From JAGQPD01 sp020426865 (GTDB lineage Bacteria; Planctomycetota; Planctomycetia; Pirellulales; Pirellulaceae), in the NCBI GenBank assembly GCA_041399065.1, contig JAWKTN010000004.1, forward strand, positions 62,001 through 126,000: a DNA stretch of 64,000 nucleotides, in the 5' to 3' direction. The notes beneath the pieces were generated by a model. It worked only from the letters and a program-made list of their open reading frames with translations. It did no database searches and was not told where the DNA came from. Positions 8,783 to 17,653 of the stretch are shown one piece after another. Position 1 is the stretch's first letter, and each line of letters starts with the position of its first letter. Made by a program: the position numbers and the translations under genes.

Positions 8783-10471
8783 ATGCGATTGGATTGCAAA
8801 AACAAATTGTGGCGGAATAAGTTTGGTTGGGCCAGAATGGTTGTCGTTTTCGCGCTCGGAGCGATACCAATGGCGGATGCACGATCGCAGATCATCCAGC
8901 AGCCCAGGACGCAGCAATTCTCCGCGAATCGCGTGAGCCCGTCGCCGGTATTCGCACAGGGCACGGGGGTACCGTACAACCAAGTGGCCGCGTTGGGAAT
9001 GGCGCCTGTCTCGGGACAAGTTGGCTTTGCTGGTGGCGCACCGGCGGTCAACGGGCCGATGGCGCCGGTCGTTTATGCCGACGCGATGGGAGGCTACGGT
9101 CGCGTTGTTCCTGCCGGAACCGGCGTGGCGCCGGTTGTGGGCAGTTCCGACCCTAACCTAATTGAGGCCCCAACGGGATCGGGATTGGCCGAGCCGCCGA
9201 TCGCCAGTCCTCCATTGTCGGGACCGCCGATGATGGCACCCATCGTACCGCCCTCATCGGCTCCCATGTCCTCAGTCGTACCCAACCCACCAATATCCGC
9301 ACCGCCGATGGCGCCGATCCTTTCGCCGTCCGAGGCGCAAACCTATCCGACACCCGCCATGCCGACGCCGGTGGCAACGACATTGCCACCCACGGTCGGG
9401 AACGGTTGTGCCGGTGGCAGTTGCGACACGGATCGTGCCCAATGGGGCCAGTATTTGGCCACGTGTGGTGAAGGTGGCTGCACCGATTTGTCGTGTACCA
9501 GTTTTCTCGGCGGTTGCACCGACATGCCTTGCCTGGATTGCGGAGGCAGTGGCTGCATGGTGTGCCAGCCGTGTTGCGAGCGGGTACGGGCGTGGGGCGA
9601 GTTTCTCTACTTGCGACCTCGCAATGCCGAAGTGGCATACGCCGTACCGATCGACGGACCGATCGCTCCCACGCTGGGCAACGGCATCCAAATCGGCCGC
9701 ACGTCATTGGTCGACATCAACCACAACGCCGGATTTCGCGTCGGCATGGCATTGTCTCTGAATGACTGCTCGCGCATCTGGGCTCAATTCACCAACTACG
9801 AAAGCAATATCGACGACCGGGCGACGGTCAATTCGCCCGACGTGTTGCGGTCGCTCGTCACTCACCCGTTGGGCGACAATGTGGCAACCGATGCAAGTCA
9901 GGCCTTGGCGTCCTACGACATCAACTTTGAGCTGGTCGACCTGGCCTTTACCGGCATTCTCAAGAACTGCAACTGTTGGCTCTGGGAATACACGCTAGGG
10001 GTACGCTACGGTAAACTCGACCAGCTGTTCCGATCGAGCTTTATTGAAGCCGACGGGATCACGAATGTGCTGACCGACCTCGGCTTCAACGGTACCGGTC
10101 CACGATTGGGGATGAATCTTACTCGCAACGTCGGTTGTCATGGACTTTATTTGTATACTCGCGGCGATTCGAGTTTCCTGGTCGGTAAATCGGTTGCAAA
10201 CTACTCGCAATCCGATTCGTTCCGCCAGACGGTTGTCGCCAATTCGTGGCAGTCGGGGCGGATTCTGACGCAGCTGGATCTGGAGGCCGGATTTGGTTGG
10301 TCGTCGTGCAGTCAACGATTTTCGATCTCGGCCGGCTACCTGGTCAGCGCGTGGCTTAATGCCGTCAAGACCGACGAGTATATCCAGTCCGTCCAGACAA
10401 ACCAGTTCCTTAGTTTGGGAGACGGCCTGACCTTCGACGGTTTGGCACTGAGGACCGAGTTGCGGTTTTAG
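8783..10471 (+). CDS. BBP7-family outer membrane beta-barrel protein
   Basis: 562-residue exported protein. A signal peptide (about 1-36, ending ADARS) is followed by a Gly/Ala/Pro-rich linker, a Pro-rich segment (about 130-205) and a Cys-rich segment (about 210-275; CGGSGCMVCQPCC). The C-terminal 290 residues start with WGEFLYLRPRNAEVAY, the signature of the planctomycete putative beta-barrel porin-7 (BBP7) family, contain alternating strands (FRVGMALSLNDC, WEYTLGVRYGKLDQLF) and end GLALRTELRF with the terminal Phe typical of barrels. Likely location is the outer membrane; any transport role is inferred from the family. The start at 8783 has AAAGGGA upstream; the longer ORF from 8714 lacks a signal at its end. 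Confidence 0.88.
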   Translation: MRLDCKNKLWRNKFGWARMVVVFALGAIPMADARSQIIQQPRTQQFSANRVSPSPVFAQGTGVPYNQVAALGMAPVSGQVGFAGGAPAVNGPMAPVVYADAMGGYGRVVPAGTGVAPVVGSSDPNLIEAPTGSGLAEPPIASPPLSGPPMMAPIVPPSSAPMSSVVPNPPISAPPMAPILSPSEAQTYPTPAMPTPVATTLPPTVGNGCAGGSCDTDRAQWGQYLATCGEGGCTDLSCTSFLGGCTDMPCLDCGGSGCMVCQPCCERVRAWGEFLYLRPRNAEVAYAVPIDGPIAPTLGNGIQIGRTSLVDINHNAGFRVGMALSLNDCSRIWAQFTNYESNIDDRATVNSPDVLRSLVTHPLGDNVATDASQALASYDINFELVDLAFTGILKNCNCWLWEYTLGVRYGKLDQLFRSSFIEADGITNVLTDLGFNGTGPRLGMNLTRNVGCHGLYLYTRGDSSFLVGKSVANYSQSDSFRQTVVANSWQSGRILTQLDLEAGFGWSSCSQRFSISAGYLVSAWLNAVKTDEYIQSVQTNQFLSLGDGLTFDGLALRTELRF

Positions 10472-10478
10472 ACCTGGC

Positions 10479-10546
10479 AATACCTCGAGGTTCGAGGTAT
10501 TCGTCGACAACGACCGATGGGCAATACCTCGAACCTCGAGGTATTG
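10479..10546. repeat. Pair of inverted hairpins (REP/BIME-like)
   Basis: Two 23-bp hairpins lie just after the BBP7 stop codon. The first has arms AATACCTCGA (10479-10488) and TCGAGGTATT (10492-10501) with loop GGT. The second has arms CAATACCTCGA (10522-10532) and TCGAGGTATTG (10536-10546) with loop ACC. Each hairpin is the reverse complement of the other, so the whole can also fold as one long stem. It may stabilise or end the BBP7 transcript, though no T-tract follows. A related sequence lies inside a coding region at 23096-23117. Confidence 0.75.
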
Positions 10547-10607
10547 GCAAGTACGGTTACCGTGTCGTCTGGTCACTGCGGCGGCCCATGTTGTGAGCGA
10601 TCGCAAC

Positions 10608-10829
10608 CTATTGGAATTGGCAACCACGTTGGCAGGCCGGTGCGCCGCACCCGCCTGCCGGCGGCGTGTGAGAGAGCACCGACAAGCCGCTAGCGTGAGC
10701 CGCTGGTACGCTAAACTGCTTCTCCAATTGTTCGCTCTCGCACTGCGGACACCGTGGCTTTTCTTCGCCACGCACCAACAGTTCAAAATCGGACCGGCAC
10801 GACGAGCAGTGATATTCGTAAATTGGCAT
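10608..10829 (-). CDS. FmdB-type zinc ribbon protein
   Basis: 73-residue protein starting MPIYEYHCSSC, the diagnostic opening of the FmdB/putative regulatory zinc ribbon family. Two zinc-knuckle pairs are visible (CSSC and CPQC), followed by a flexible tail with QLEKQFSVPAAH and a cysteine-containing end (GGCGAPACQRGC). Members are small, widespread and of uncertain role; they have been proposed as transcriptional regulators. The start ATG at 10827-10829 is chosen from the family N-terminus; the longer ORF to 10937 adds unrelated sequence. It is isolated from other genes. Confidence 0.85.
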   Translation of the reverse strand: MPIYEYHCSSCRSDFELLVRGEEKPRCPQCESEQLEKQFSVPAAHASGLSVLSHTPPAGGCGAPACQRGCQFQ

Positions 10830-10965
10830 CGTGAATGTACCCGGAAAACTGACTTGCCGCAAAGCGGAAATATCGGTGACATCGGCAATCTTATGGTACA
10901 CCAAGGTTACACCGATGGCGAGTCTACAACGAGACATAATGAGCTTGCAACAGGAGCACGAGACG

Positions 10966-11088
10966 GAATCGGCTCGATGGGATTTCGTTTACGCGATGTT
11001 TGTGTTCGCTGCCTACACGGGCGCGCGACGCTCCACGATTCGGGGTTCACAGATCCAAAACTTTGATTTTCGTTCCGGTCGGGTTTAA
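10966..11088 (+). pseudogene. Tyrosine recombinase fragment
   Basis: A 40-residue fragment reads ARWDFVYAMFVFAAYTGARR and continues STIRGSQIQNFDF, like the box I region of phage-type integrases with the first catalytic Arg in TGARRS. It stops at 11086-11088 and no other integrase motif is found around it. It is a relic, probably of a former mobile element, next to the FmdB gene. Confidence 0.5.
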
Positions 11089-11945
11089 ATTCGCGAGCGA
11101 TAATGTCGCATACGGGATTGATAGCACGCGACAGCGGGCTGGCATGTCCGCATTCAGTTTCGGTTGCGCCCACCGAAGCTGTGATGAAACTCAACAAAGA
11201 GCTGATTCAGGCTGTCGACACAACATGGTCTATGTTCTGACCATTCAACGTGGATCTCAGGACACTCTCCATCCCGAAGATATTTTCTTCGAGCCATAAG
11301 GGGACTGGCAGCCACAGAGACGCCCCTTGATCGCGCTGGTGGAGAGCGACTGTCGATGAGAAGGGCCCGGCGTTCGTGCGTAATGACGAACCGTCATTTC
11401 GCACGAAGTCGCCATCAGCGAATTCCGTCGCGTGCCCGATCGTCAGTAGGCGACTACGATATTGCCAAGACTTTTTACCAGAAATTGGCGGCAAAGTGGC
11501 CGCCGACTGCCCCTCACGGCCTGGTCTGTGATCCGGTCCGCCGCCGCGGCCTTCCCACGGCCCCTAGTGCTTTGTTCCAATTGGGAATTAGGGTGCACCG
11601 TTTTTTGCCGCCTCTCCCAGACCCTCACATGTGAGGGTCTGGGAGAGGCTACGCGGTTCGCCGTATCCTAATTCCCAATGGGAACAAAGCACTAGGACGC
11701 TTTCCAAGCCCACGTCTCGAGCGTTGGGCCACGTGCGTCCCCAGTGCGTCAGCGGGCGAATCCCAAAAAGTCTTGACTGTCAGTAGACCGACACGCATCC
11801 GCACGTACTTCCCGTTATCGGACGTTCCAAGGCAACAGAGATGTGATTTTAGGGCGAATGCCACGGTTTGATTTCCAGCTCGCAGCCTGTTCGTCTGATC
11901 TAGAGCGGCATTGTCATTGTCACTGAGGAGCGTTGGCAGATCGGC
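11089..11945. other. Gene-free accessory spacer
   Basis: No supported gene in about 850 bp. Its only recognisable content is the 132-bp palindromic element at 11564-11695. The short ORFs here overlap on both strands and have no recognisable product. Confidence 0.5.
11564..11695. mobile_element. 132-bp palindromic MITE-like element, copy 1
   Basis: Bounded by CTAG at both ends, with terminal inverted repeats of 29 bp (11564-11592 and 11667-11695) that differ at one base. In the centre, 11610-11649 is a perfect 40-bp palindrome with no loop. By eye, its reverse complement equals the element at 22373-22504 at all 132 positions. There is no coding capacity. Inverted ends, small size and an identical second copy indicate a non-autonomous mobile element; CTAG may be the target duplication or part of the ends. 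Confidence 0.85.
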
Positions 11946-14900
11946 CTATTCGAGTTGAAGTACCCCCAAGTCCAAGGCAACTTCCGATCGCCCTCCTTCG
12001 ATCGGGGGTACCCTGAAACGACTTGTAAACTGGCCGCCCTGACGCCACATGACGAAGCCGACGACTAAATTGTATTCACCCGACGGCACATCATCCATGC
12101 GGAAGCGACCGTCCCGATCGACACTTGCTTGAATGAAGGGCGCCTCAAATCGCAATCGCTCGTGATTTGCCAACCATGCCTTACCCTCGGTCGTCTTCTG
12201 CCATTCTTTCCACCACGAATCATACGCCTCAGGATCGTTCTGAACGTCTGCAGGTGGAACGGGTGCAGCCGGACGATCGACAACCCCCATTGCTTGGACC
12301 ATAGCGAAACGCCAATCAACGTTCTCCCGGACACCGTGGGGACGCACCAGCGTGCCGATAACGGGACGACCGACTCCTCCCAGGTCAAGACGGGTAGTTC
12401 TTCCGGCGATAAACTCTGCTGGAACTTTTTCGGACGAAGTCACCTCCGTGGCAGCATCGCCGTTTGGCCAATCAAGCAAGCGGCCAATCCGTCCTTTCCC
12501 GGGAAACATCCGATCGAAGACGAACTTCCCATCTCCACCCGTCGTCACCTCATGCCTGGTGACAATATGGGGCTCGTCAGCAAAAGATGAACGAATTCCC
12601 CCATCCCGTAAAGAAAGGACGACGTTGGAAACGGGGTCCGCACCAACTCGGAATGCGCCCTCGACCCGCGCCCAGGGCGTCAGCGTAATTCGGTCCGCCA
12701 ACGGACCGTCGCTTGACTTCAGATGCGCAAATCCGGTCTCGTGCAAAATGACGAGTTGAAACGGTGCACCCGGATCTGGATAACGGACGCGGCCACTGGA
12801 GTCTGCTTGAAGTTTTTTTGCAGACGTTAACGCGTCATTGATATCTCCGGCATCAAGAAAGATGTGTGAGCCCGCCACTCCCAACGCGATCTTTGCGCCC
12901 CCAGCTGGGACCCCGCTTGGAGTCACAATCGTGGCGGCGATTTCCGACGTGCGACGAAGTTCGAAGTCGATGGCCACTTCTCCTTCGTCACGCGTGATAA
13001 CGCGTGAGGAGGCTGCTTGATATCCTTGTGCCTCGATGCGCACAGAATAAGGTTGATCGCCATCGGTCATCCGGACGCGATACTTCCCGTCGGTGGCGTC
13101 GAAACTCTGGTAAGGAATCCAGTTCCTGTGTGTGCTTGGCTCTTCAAATCGAAGACGAGTCGTGACATGAAAGTTCTTGATCGGCAGACCTGTGTCGATG
13201 TCGACGACCGTACCCGATACGACCAAGGCACGAGGCGGCGAAAAGACATACTCTTCCTCGCGGGCGACTATCGTTTGATTCGAAAGCTGCATCCCACCCG
13301 GACGACAAATATCGACTTGAAATTCGTCGAGCGGCGCATCGTTCCATTGCCATACACCGTTTTCGTCCGCGTACTGGTTGACATCGTCGAATTCAAAAAG
13401 ATCATAACCACCACCATGCCAATCGTGGAAGACGATTCGCGCGTGGGGAATTCCTTTACCATTCTCGTCAACGACGTGCACGCGGACCGTACCGCCAGGC
13501 TTCATCACAAAATCGACCGCTCCCATGCCGGTGTTGACGTCGGCAATCTGCATTTCGCGTGCTTTGCCTCTCGCGGAAACTACGAACCTCGCAGACGTTT
13601 GTTGACAGCCATTCAAGCGGTAAACACCGCTTTTGTCTGTCGTTGCACTTCGGATGTCGTTCATGAACTTGGCTCGGACGAGGGCTCCTTCGATGGGCGC
13701 ACCCATCAAATCGGACACCGTACCCGTTACGCTGAGCCCTTTGCTCAATTCCATCCTTGCGAGGCGTGGTTTTTCCGGCGACAGGCCATAGATGTCCCGC
13801 GGTAGCGACTCCCTTTTTGTTTGGTAATCGGTGTGTATTGACTCAATCGTCACGGAATTCATCGATATTGGGACACACTCGAATCGCCACGAACCGTCAG
13901 CCAGCGTTTCGACCCACTCATCTACTTCCATTTGACCACGACGTCCAGGCCGCAGCTTATATTTGATGTAAGGAAGGATTCTCGCGCCCCGAACGGCAAC
14001 GCCTTGCTCGTCGGTGACAATTCCCCCCACAGTCCAGGCCTCGTCCAATTGCATTTCAAATTGCCCGGGCAATGCTTCCGCATAGTTGGTAGAATCCCAT
14101 TCGGCGTAGTAAGGTCCGTAGCCAGGTCTCTTTACTATTAGTACTAACCGGGTGGGAGGCTCGTCGAACTTAAGGGTTAGCGGACCCTGTTCATCACTCG
14201 AGACAAACACCGCGGTAGGGCTGTCGCGCAGCCACTTACCGGTAACGACCTGCGCCGGGCGAAGTCCAGGAGTTGAACGAACTTCGACCTCGACGGAAGG
14301 GATCGATTCCCCGTCGGGACCGACGACCTGCAAACGGAAATTCCTGCCAGCGCCTGGAGCGGCCTCTTGGGCACGGGAGCTCAGCAGCGGCTGGGCGATC
14401 ATGAAAACGGCCACCAGCAACAACGGCAGCAACATCCCCCACGACAGTCGTAGTGGTTCGCACAGCGGCTCTCCGACCAACCGTGCAATGCGTCGTCGCA
14501 ACTCTGTCGGCGAGCGGCCGGCAGCCCCCAACCCGACAATTTGCGATCGGCGAATCGACGCGGTTTGAGACCGTTCGACCACCAGTAGCAGAGCCTCCGC
14601 GTAACGCAGGTGTGATTCCACATTGATTTGTGGGGGACCGCCGCAGGCCAATTCGTCGCAGCAGTACTCACGCAATCGACTGATCCGACGGCTTAGCAGC
14701 CACAATCCCGGATTGAAAAACAACAGTGCCTCGGCGAGCCGCTGCAGCAGGTTTATCCACATGTCGTAACGCCACACGTGCGCTAGCTCGTGCGCAACAA
14801 TCATTTCCACTTGGTCCGCTGAAAGGCCTGTGATCGCCGACATGGGAATTAGGATCGTGGGTTTGAATAAGCCCACCACGGTGGGCATCACGATTTGCTC

Positions 14901-15524
14901 TGTACTTGCGAGGTTCGGTACGATTCGTAGCGACCATGTATCGGCAAGTCGATTCAGGATTCCCGCCAATCGTCCGTCGTCGATGGGGCGACTTTGGCGG
15001 CGGAGGCGTTCCGCGCTCACAATACCGATCGTGAGCCGAATAAGCATAGCCAGCACGCCCACTCCATAACTTCCGGCAAGCCACGGAACGGTCTGCCGCC
15101 TCAATGATACTCTCATTTGCCCACCGCCTACAGCGGCATTCGAATACGCCTGTTGCGATATGACCTCGCTAGCGGCGGGCTCGTGAATGTCATCGCCTGT
15201 CACCCGAGATTCGTGTAACGATTCTTGGGGGCTTTCCGTTGTATTCGCAGGGAGGATCGCGACGGAGTTCGTCGGAACCGTCATAGTTGCCTGTAACGCG
15301 TCTGGATGGGGCTCTGTCAACGTAAATGTCACTGCCAAGCAGCCAAGACTCAGGAGAAGCGCCCCGACATGATAACCGTAGGCGCGCGCGACGTTGCGAT
15401 CACCGCGCAGGCGATCCAACAGCCACACGATTGCAACCAATATGGCAACCTGCCAGAGCGAGTGGATCAAAGCAATGCAGACGCGAGCAGGGAGGTCCCA
15501 CATAACCCAGGCCTGAAGGATCAT
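11946..15524 (-). CDS. M56 (BlaR1-type) membrane protease with carboxypeptidase-regulatory repeats
   Basis: 1192-residue membrane protein. The N-terminal 400 residues are the M56/BlaR1 protease module: several membrane segments (about 15-35, 50-70, 150-172, 375-395) and the zinc motif HELAH at 245-249 followed by REYCCDELA. In BlaR1 systems the protease inactivates the paired BlaI repressor after sensing. Here, instead of a penicillin sensor, a region of about 780 residues follows with repeated carboxypeptidase-regulatory-like beta domains (GGIVTDEQGVAVRGARILPY, SVTGTVSDLMGAPIEGALV), probably outside the membrane. The gene overlaps the BlaI gene at 15521-15919 by four bases, so the two form one operon. 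Confidence 0.9.
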   Translation of the reverse strand: MILQAWVMWDLPARVCIALIHSLWQVAILVAIVWLLDRLRGDRNVARAYGYHVGALLLSLGCLAVTFTLTEPHPDALQATMTVPTNSVAILPANTTESPQESLHESRVTGDDIHEPAASEVISQQAYSNAAVGGGQMRVSLRRQTVPWLAGSYGVGVLAMLIRLTIGIVSAERLRRQSRPIDDGRLAGILNRLADTWSLRIVPNLASTEQIVMPTVVGLFKPTILIPMSAITGLSADQVEMIVAHELAHVWRYDMWINLLQRLAEALLFFNPGLWLLSRRISRLREYCCDELACGGPPQINVESHLRYAEALLLVVERSQTASIRRSQIVGLGAAGRSPTELRRRIARLVGEPLCEPLRLSWGMLLPLLLVAVFMIAQPLLSSRAQEAAPGAGRNFRLQVVGPDGESIPSVEVEVRSTPGLRPAQVVTGKWLRDSPTAVFVSSDEQGPLTLKFDEPPTRLVLIVKRPGYGPYYAEWDSTNYAEALPGQFEMQLDEAWTVGGIVTDEQGVAVRGARILPYIKYKLRPGRRGQMEVDEWVETLADGSWRFECVPISMNSVTIESIHTDYQTKRESLPRDIYGLSPEKPRLARMELSKGLSVTGTVSDLMGAPIEGALVRAKFMNDIRSATTDKSGVYRLNGCQQTSARFVVSARGKAREMQIADVNTGMGAVDFVMKPGGTVRVHVVDENGKGIPHARIVFHDWHGGGYDLFEFDDVNQYADENGVWQWNDAPLDEFQVDICRPGGMQLSNQTIVAREEEYVFSPPRALVVSGTVVDIDTGLPIKNFHVTTRLRFEEPSTHRNWIPYQSFDATDGKYRVRMTDGDQPYSVRIEAQGYQAASSRVITRDEGEVAIDFELRRTSEIAATIVTPSGVPAGGAKIALGVAGSHIFLDAGDINDALTSAKKLQADSSGRVRYPDPGAPFQLVILHETGFAHLKSSDGPLADRITLTPWARVEGAFRVGADPVSNVVLSLRDGGIRSSFADEPHIVTRHEVTTGGDGKFVFDRMFPGKGRIGRLLDWPNGDAATEVTSSEKVPAEFIAGRTTRLDLGGVGRPVIGTLVRPHGVRENVDWRFAMVQAMGVVDRPAAPVPPADVQNDPEAYDSWWKEWQKTTEGKAWLANHERLRFEAPFIQASVDRDGRFRMDDVPSGEYNLVVGFVMWRQGGQFTSRFRVPPIEGGRSEVALDLGVLQLE

Positions 15525-15919
15525 CGACGCTGTTCCTTACTCTTGCGGTTGATCATTTGACGCAACTCAGCGAGTTCGGTTGCGTCCAAGTCACGCGACT
15601 CTATAAGACTAAGCATCATCGCCGTTGCCGAACCATCAAAAGCTCGCCTGAGGAGATCCTCCATCATTTGTCCCGCCACGCTTCCCTTTTTGACGTTCGG
15701 CGAAAACAGAAACGCATTGTTTACCGTTCGCCGTTTGACATATCTCTTGCGATGCATGATGTTTAACATTGTGATCACACTGCTATGGGCGAGCGTGCGC
15801 CCGGCATCGGACTCCAACCTTGCGCGCACATCACGCACGGGAAGTGGTGATTCTTGCCAGAGGATTTTGAGGATATCAAGTTCCAGTTCCGTCGGATGCG
15901 AAGATTCGGGACGTGCCAT
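15521..15919 (-). CDS. BlaI/MecI/CopY-family repressor
   Basis: 132-residue winged-helix repressor. ELELDILKILWQESPLPVRD at the start is the family's first helices; HSSVITMLNIMHRKRYVKRR is the recognition helix and wing, where a reading T-V-x-T-x-L-x-R is usual. The C-terminal helices mediate dimerisation. It should repress its own operon until cleaved by the M56 protease encoded immediately downstream (ATGA overlap). A promoter lies at 16018-16046 with a palindrome over the -10 box. Confidence 0.93.
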   Translation of the reverse strand: MARPESSHPTELELDILKILWQESPLPVRDVRARLESDAGRTLAHSSVITMLNIMHRKRYVKRRTVNNAFLFSPNVKKGSVAGQMMEDLLRRAFDGSATAMMLSLIESRDLDATELAELRQMINRKSKEQRR

Positions 15920-16017
15920 TATTTTCCGATTTAAGAGGATTCTTCGGGTGATCGAATTGTATCGCTGAGCGGCCCAGGAACTCTTGTTCGGCGCCGTTCA
16001 TTTTAATTCTTTAGATG

Positions 16018-16046
16018 ATGGTATCCATACCTCACCCGCGTGTCAA
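16018..16046 (-). promoter_or_regulatory. Promoter and possible operator of BlaI/M56 operon
   Basis: Read on the minus strand, TTGACA (16041-16046) and TACCAT (16018-16023) are 17 bases apart. The palindrome GGTATCCATACC (16020-16031) overlaps the -10 box and could be the operator for the repressor encoded at 15521-15919. The coding start is about 100 bp downstream. Confidence 0.5.
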
Positions 16047-16198
16047 CTGGTGCGTCGAATTAATTAGATGGCAACGGCGCTAAGCAAGAGCATTTCCGCA
16101 TACACTCGGAAACACCCATTCGCCAGTCTGACGCTATCATCGTCGACCAATCGTCCCCCCCGAACGTCGCGGCCGCAGGTCTCGATCACTGTGGCGGA

Positions 16199-16229
16199 TT
16201 ACGTACCTTTGTGTAGAAACTCCCAACTT
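16199..16229. repeat. Dispersed 31-bp repeat, copy 1
   Basis: This 31-bp stretch, containing TACCTTTGTGTAGAAAC, recurs at 33689-33719 with one mismatch and in the same orientation. The two flanking regions are otherwise unlike. It may be the end of a mobile element of which nothing else is left here. Confidence 0.6.
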
Positions 16230-16304
16230 TTCACCACGCTTTTGCCGACCTCGGATGGAGTGAGGCGAAAACAAACCTTACTTGCTTTTCTGCGGGATCT
16301 CGTC

Positions 16305-16332
16305 TTGACATCTATGACACCTGTCATATATT
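16305..16332 (+). promoter_or_regulatory. Strong promoter of second BlaI/M56 module
   Basis: TTGACA at 16305-16310 and TATATT at 16327-16332 are separated by 16 bases, nearly ideal sigma-70 boxes. Transcription would begin near 16339, inside a palindromic operator. Confidence 0.7.
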
Positions 16333-16352
16333 GCCTACTACACACGTAGTAG
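16314..16352 (+). promoter_or_regulatory. Probable BlaI-type operators
   Basis: Two dyads sit on the promoter. ATGACA-CC-TGTCAT (16314-16327) fills the spacer between the -35 and -10 boxes. CTACTAC-ACAC-GTAGTAG (16335-16352) covers the expected transcription start. The second resembles known BlaI/MecI operators, which carry TAC...GTA half sites. AGGAG follows at 16354-16358, six bases before the start codon at 16365. Confidence 0.65.
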
Positions 16353-16364
16353 CAGGAGCGTAGA

Positions 16365-16778
16365 ATGGCAAGAAAAAACGTGCCTCGACTGCTGGCCAGC
16401 GAACTAGAAATACTGGAGATGTTGTGGCGAGAAGACGGCGTCACAATTGTCCAGGCCCAGCGTGCGCTAAGTGGGAAACCGGGTTACACAACCGTACAGA
16501 CACGGCTGAATCGATTGGTGAAGAAGGGAATTGTCAAGCGTTCCCGCACTAAACCGGCCAAATACGCCGCGGCGATTAAGGCTGAGGACGTGGCGACTTC
16601 CGACCTTGATCTTCTTTTGGCAAGAGTAAGTCAGGGACGCGTGTTGCCATTGGTTCGGCACTTGGTCAAGGATCGCTCGCTCGGAGAACAAGAAATCGCG
16701 GAACTCAAGCGCCTAATCGCCGAAGCGGAACGTCAGAAAACTTCAGAACAGTGCGTCGATTCGGAGGAAAAGAAATGA
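16365..16778 (+). CDS. BlaI/MecI/CopY-family repressor (second)
   Basis: 137-residue winged-helix repressor. LLASELEILEMLWREDGVTI forms the first helices and GYTTVQTRLNRLVKKGIVKR is the typical DNA-recognition helix and wing (T-V-Q-T-x-L-x-R-L). A C-terminal dimer domain follows. AGGAG lies six bases upstream of the ATG. The stop overlaps the start of the M56 gene at 16775 (ATGA), showing translational coupling. It probably binds the operators at 16314-16352 and controls its own operon. Confidence 0.94.
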   Translation: MARKNVPRLLASELEILEMLWREDGVTIVQAQRALSGKPGYTTVQTRLNRLVKKGIVKRSRTKPAKYAAAIKAEDVATSDLDLLLARVSQGRVLPLVRHLVKDRSLGEQEIAELKRLIAEAERQKTSEQCVDSEEKK

Positions 16779-17653
16779 ATGAGTGGATTGGCTTCATCAT
16801 CGGTCGTTTGCTGGCAACATCCACCTTTTTGTTGGGGGCGGTGGTCGTCGCGCAGACCATTATCGTGATTTTCCGGCCTCGTTCGTCCCGCGCCTACTGT
16901 CTTTTATGGGGACTGGTTTTGACGCAAGGAATAGTTTTTCTGCAAGTTCCCATCCAATTGTCGACAACTAAGGCCATTGCCCCCGTATTGAATGGAGTGC
17001 CGACCGTGAATACGACGTCTCCCGTTGCGACGGGTGTCGATCGAACAGCACATCCCGAGCCTCACGTCGCATCGCACGAAGGTGCGCCACGGGAATGGCT
17101 GGGATACCTATCGAGCACAGCAGCAACAGCTTGGCTTCTTGGAATCGTGATCATTCTCGTTCGATGGGTGATGGCCTATTGTCACTTCCTCCGGATAGCT
17201 GAATGCCCCCGATGTGATATTGCCATGTGGAATAGCGAAGCATCCGACCTCTGCCGTACACATGGTATTCGAAGGCATGTTAACATTCATGTTAGCGCCA
17301 ACATTGGCCCCGTGCTCTACTGGCATCCGACCGGACACCGCATTGTCGTGCCGCACAAGATGTGGGGATCTTTGTCAGAAATGCAGCGACGGACCATACT
17401 TCGACACGAACTATCACATCTTGAGCGGCACGACATCGTAAAGCTATTGATCGCTAGTTGCGTGGCGCTTCTCCATTGGTTCAATCCTCTGGCTTGGTTC
17501 GCGTTACGGAGATACGAGGAAAGCACGGAATGGGCGTGTGACGATGCTGTCGCTGTTCGTTCTATGACAACCGAACTGCCTATGCAGAGGCACTGCTTAG
17601 CGTGGGGACGGCCGGTCGTTCCGTTGCTTGCGCTTCGGCCGCTTACGGCATAG
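16775..17653 (+). CDS. M56 membrane protease, 5' part, frameshifted
   Basis: Start of a BlaR1/M56-type sensor protease (start ATG overlaps the repressor stop). Membrane segments are visible at about 8-32, 40-60 and 118-138. The zinc motif HELSH is at 211-215, followed by the metal-site region ESTEWACDDAVAV. After TTELP (about 17578) this frame yields meaningless sequence (MQRHCLAWGRPVV), while the -1 frame continues with the family motif YAEALLSV. The gene is therefore broken by a one-base loss, or by an error in the sequence. No slippery heptamer is seen, so programmed frameshifting is unlikely. The catalytic domain is otherwise intact. Confidence 0.8.
   Translation: MNEWIGFIIGRLLATSTFLLGAVVVAQTIIVIFRPRSSRAYCLLWGLVLTQGIVFLQVPIQLSTTKAIAPVLNGVPTVNTTSPVATGVDRTAHPEPHVASHEGAPREWLGYLSSTAATAWLLGIVIILVRWVMAYCHFLRIAECPRCDIAMWNSEASDLCRTHGIRRHVNIHVSANIGPVLYWHPTGHRIVVPHKMWGSLSEMQRRTILRHELSHLERHDIVKLLIASCVALLHWFNPLAWFALRRYEESTEWACDDAVAVRSMTTELPMQRHCLAWGRPVVPLLALRPLTA

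Noticed and set aside
17570..17610. Programmed -1 frameshift in the M56 gene
   Set aside because: No slippery X-XXY-YYZ heptamer or downstream pseudoknot is evident at the junction; mutation or sequencing error is simpler.
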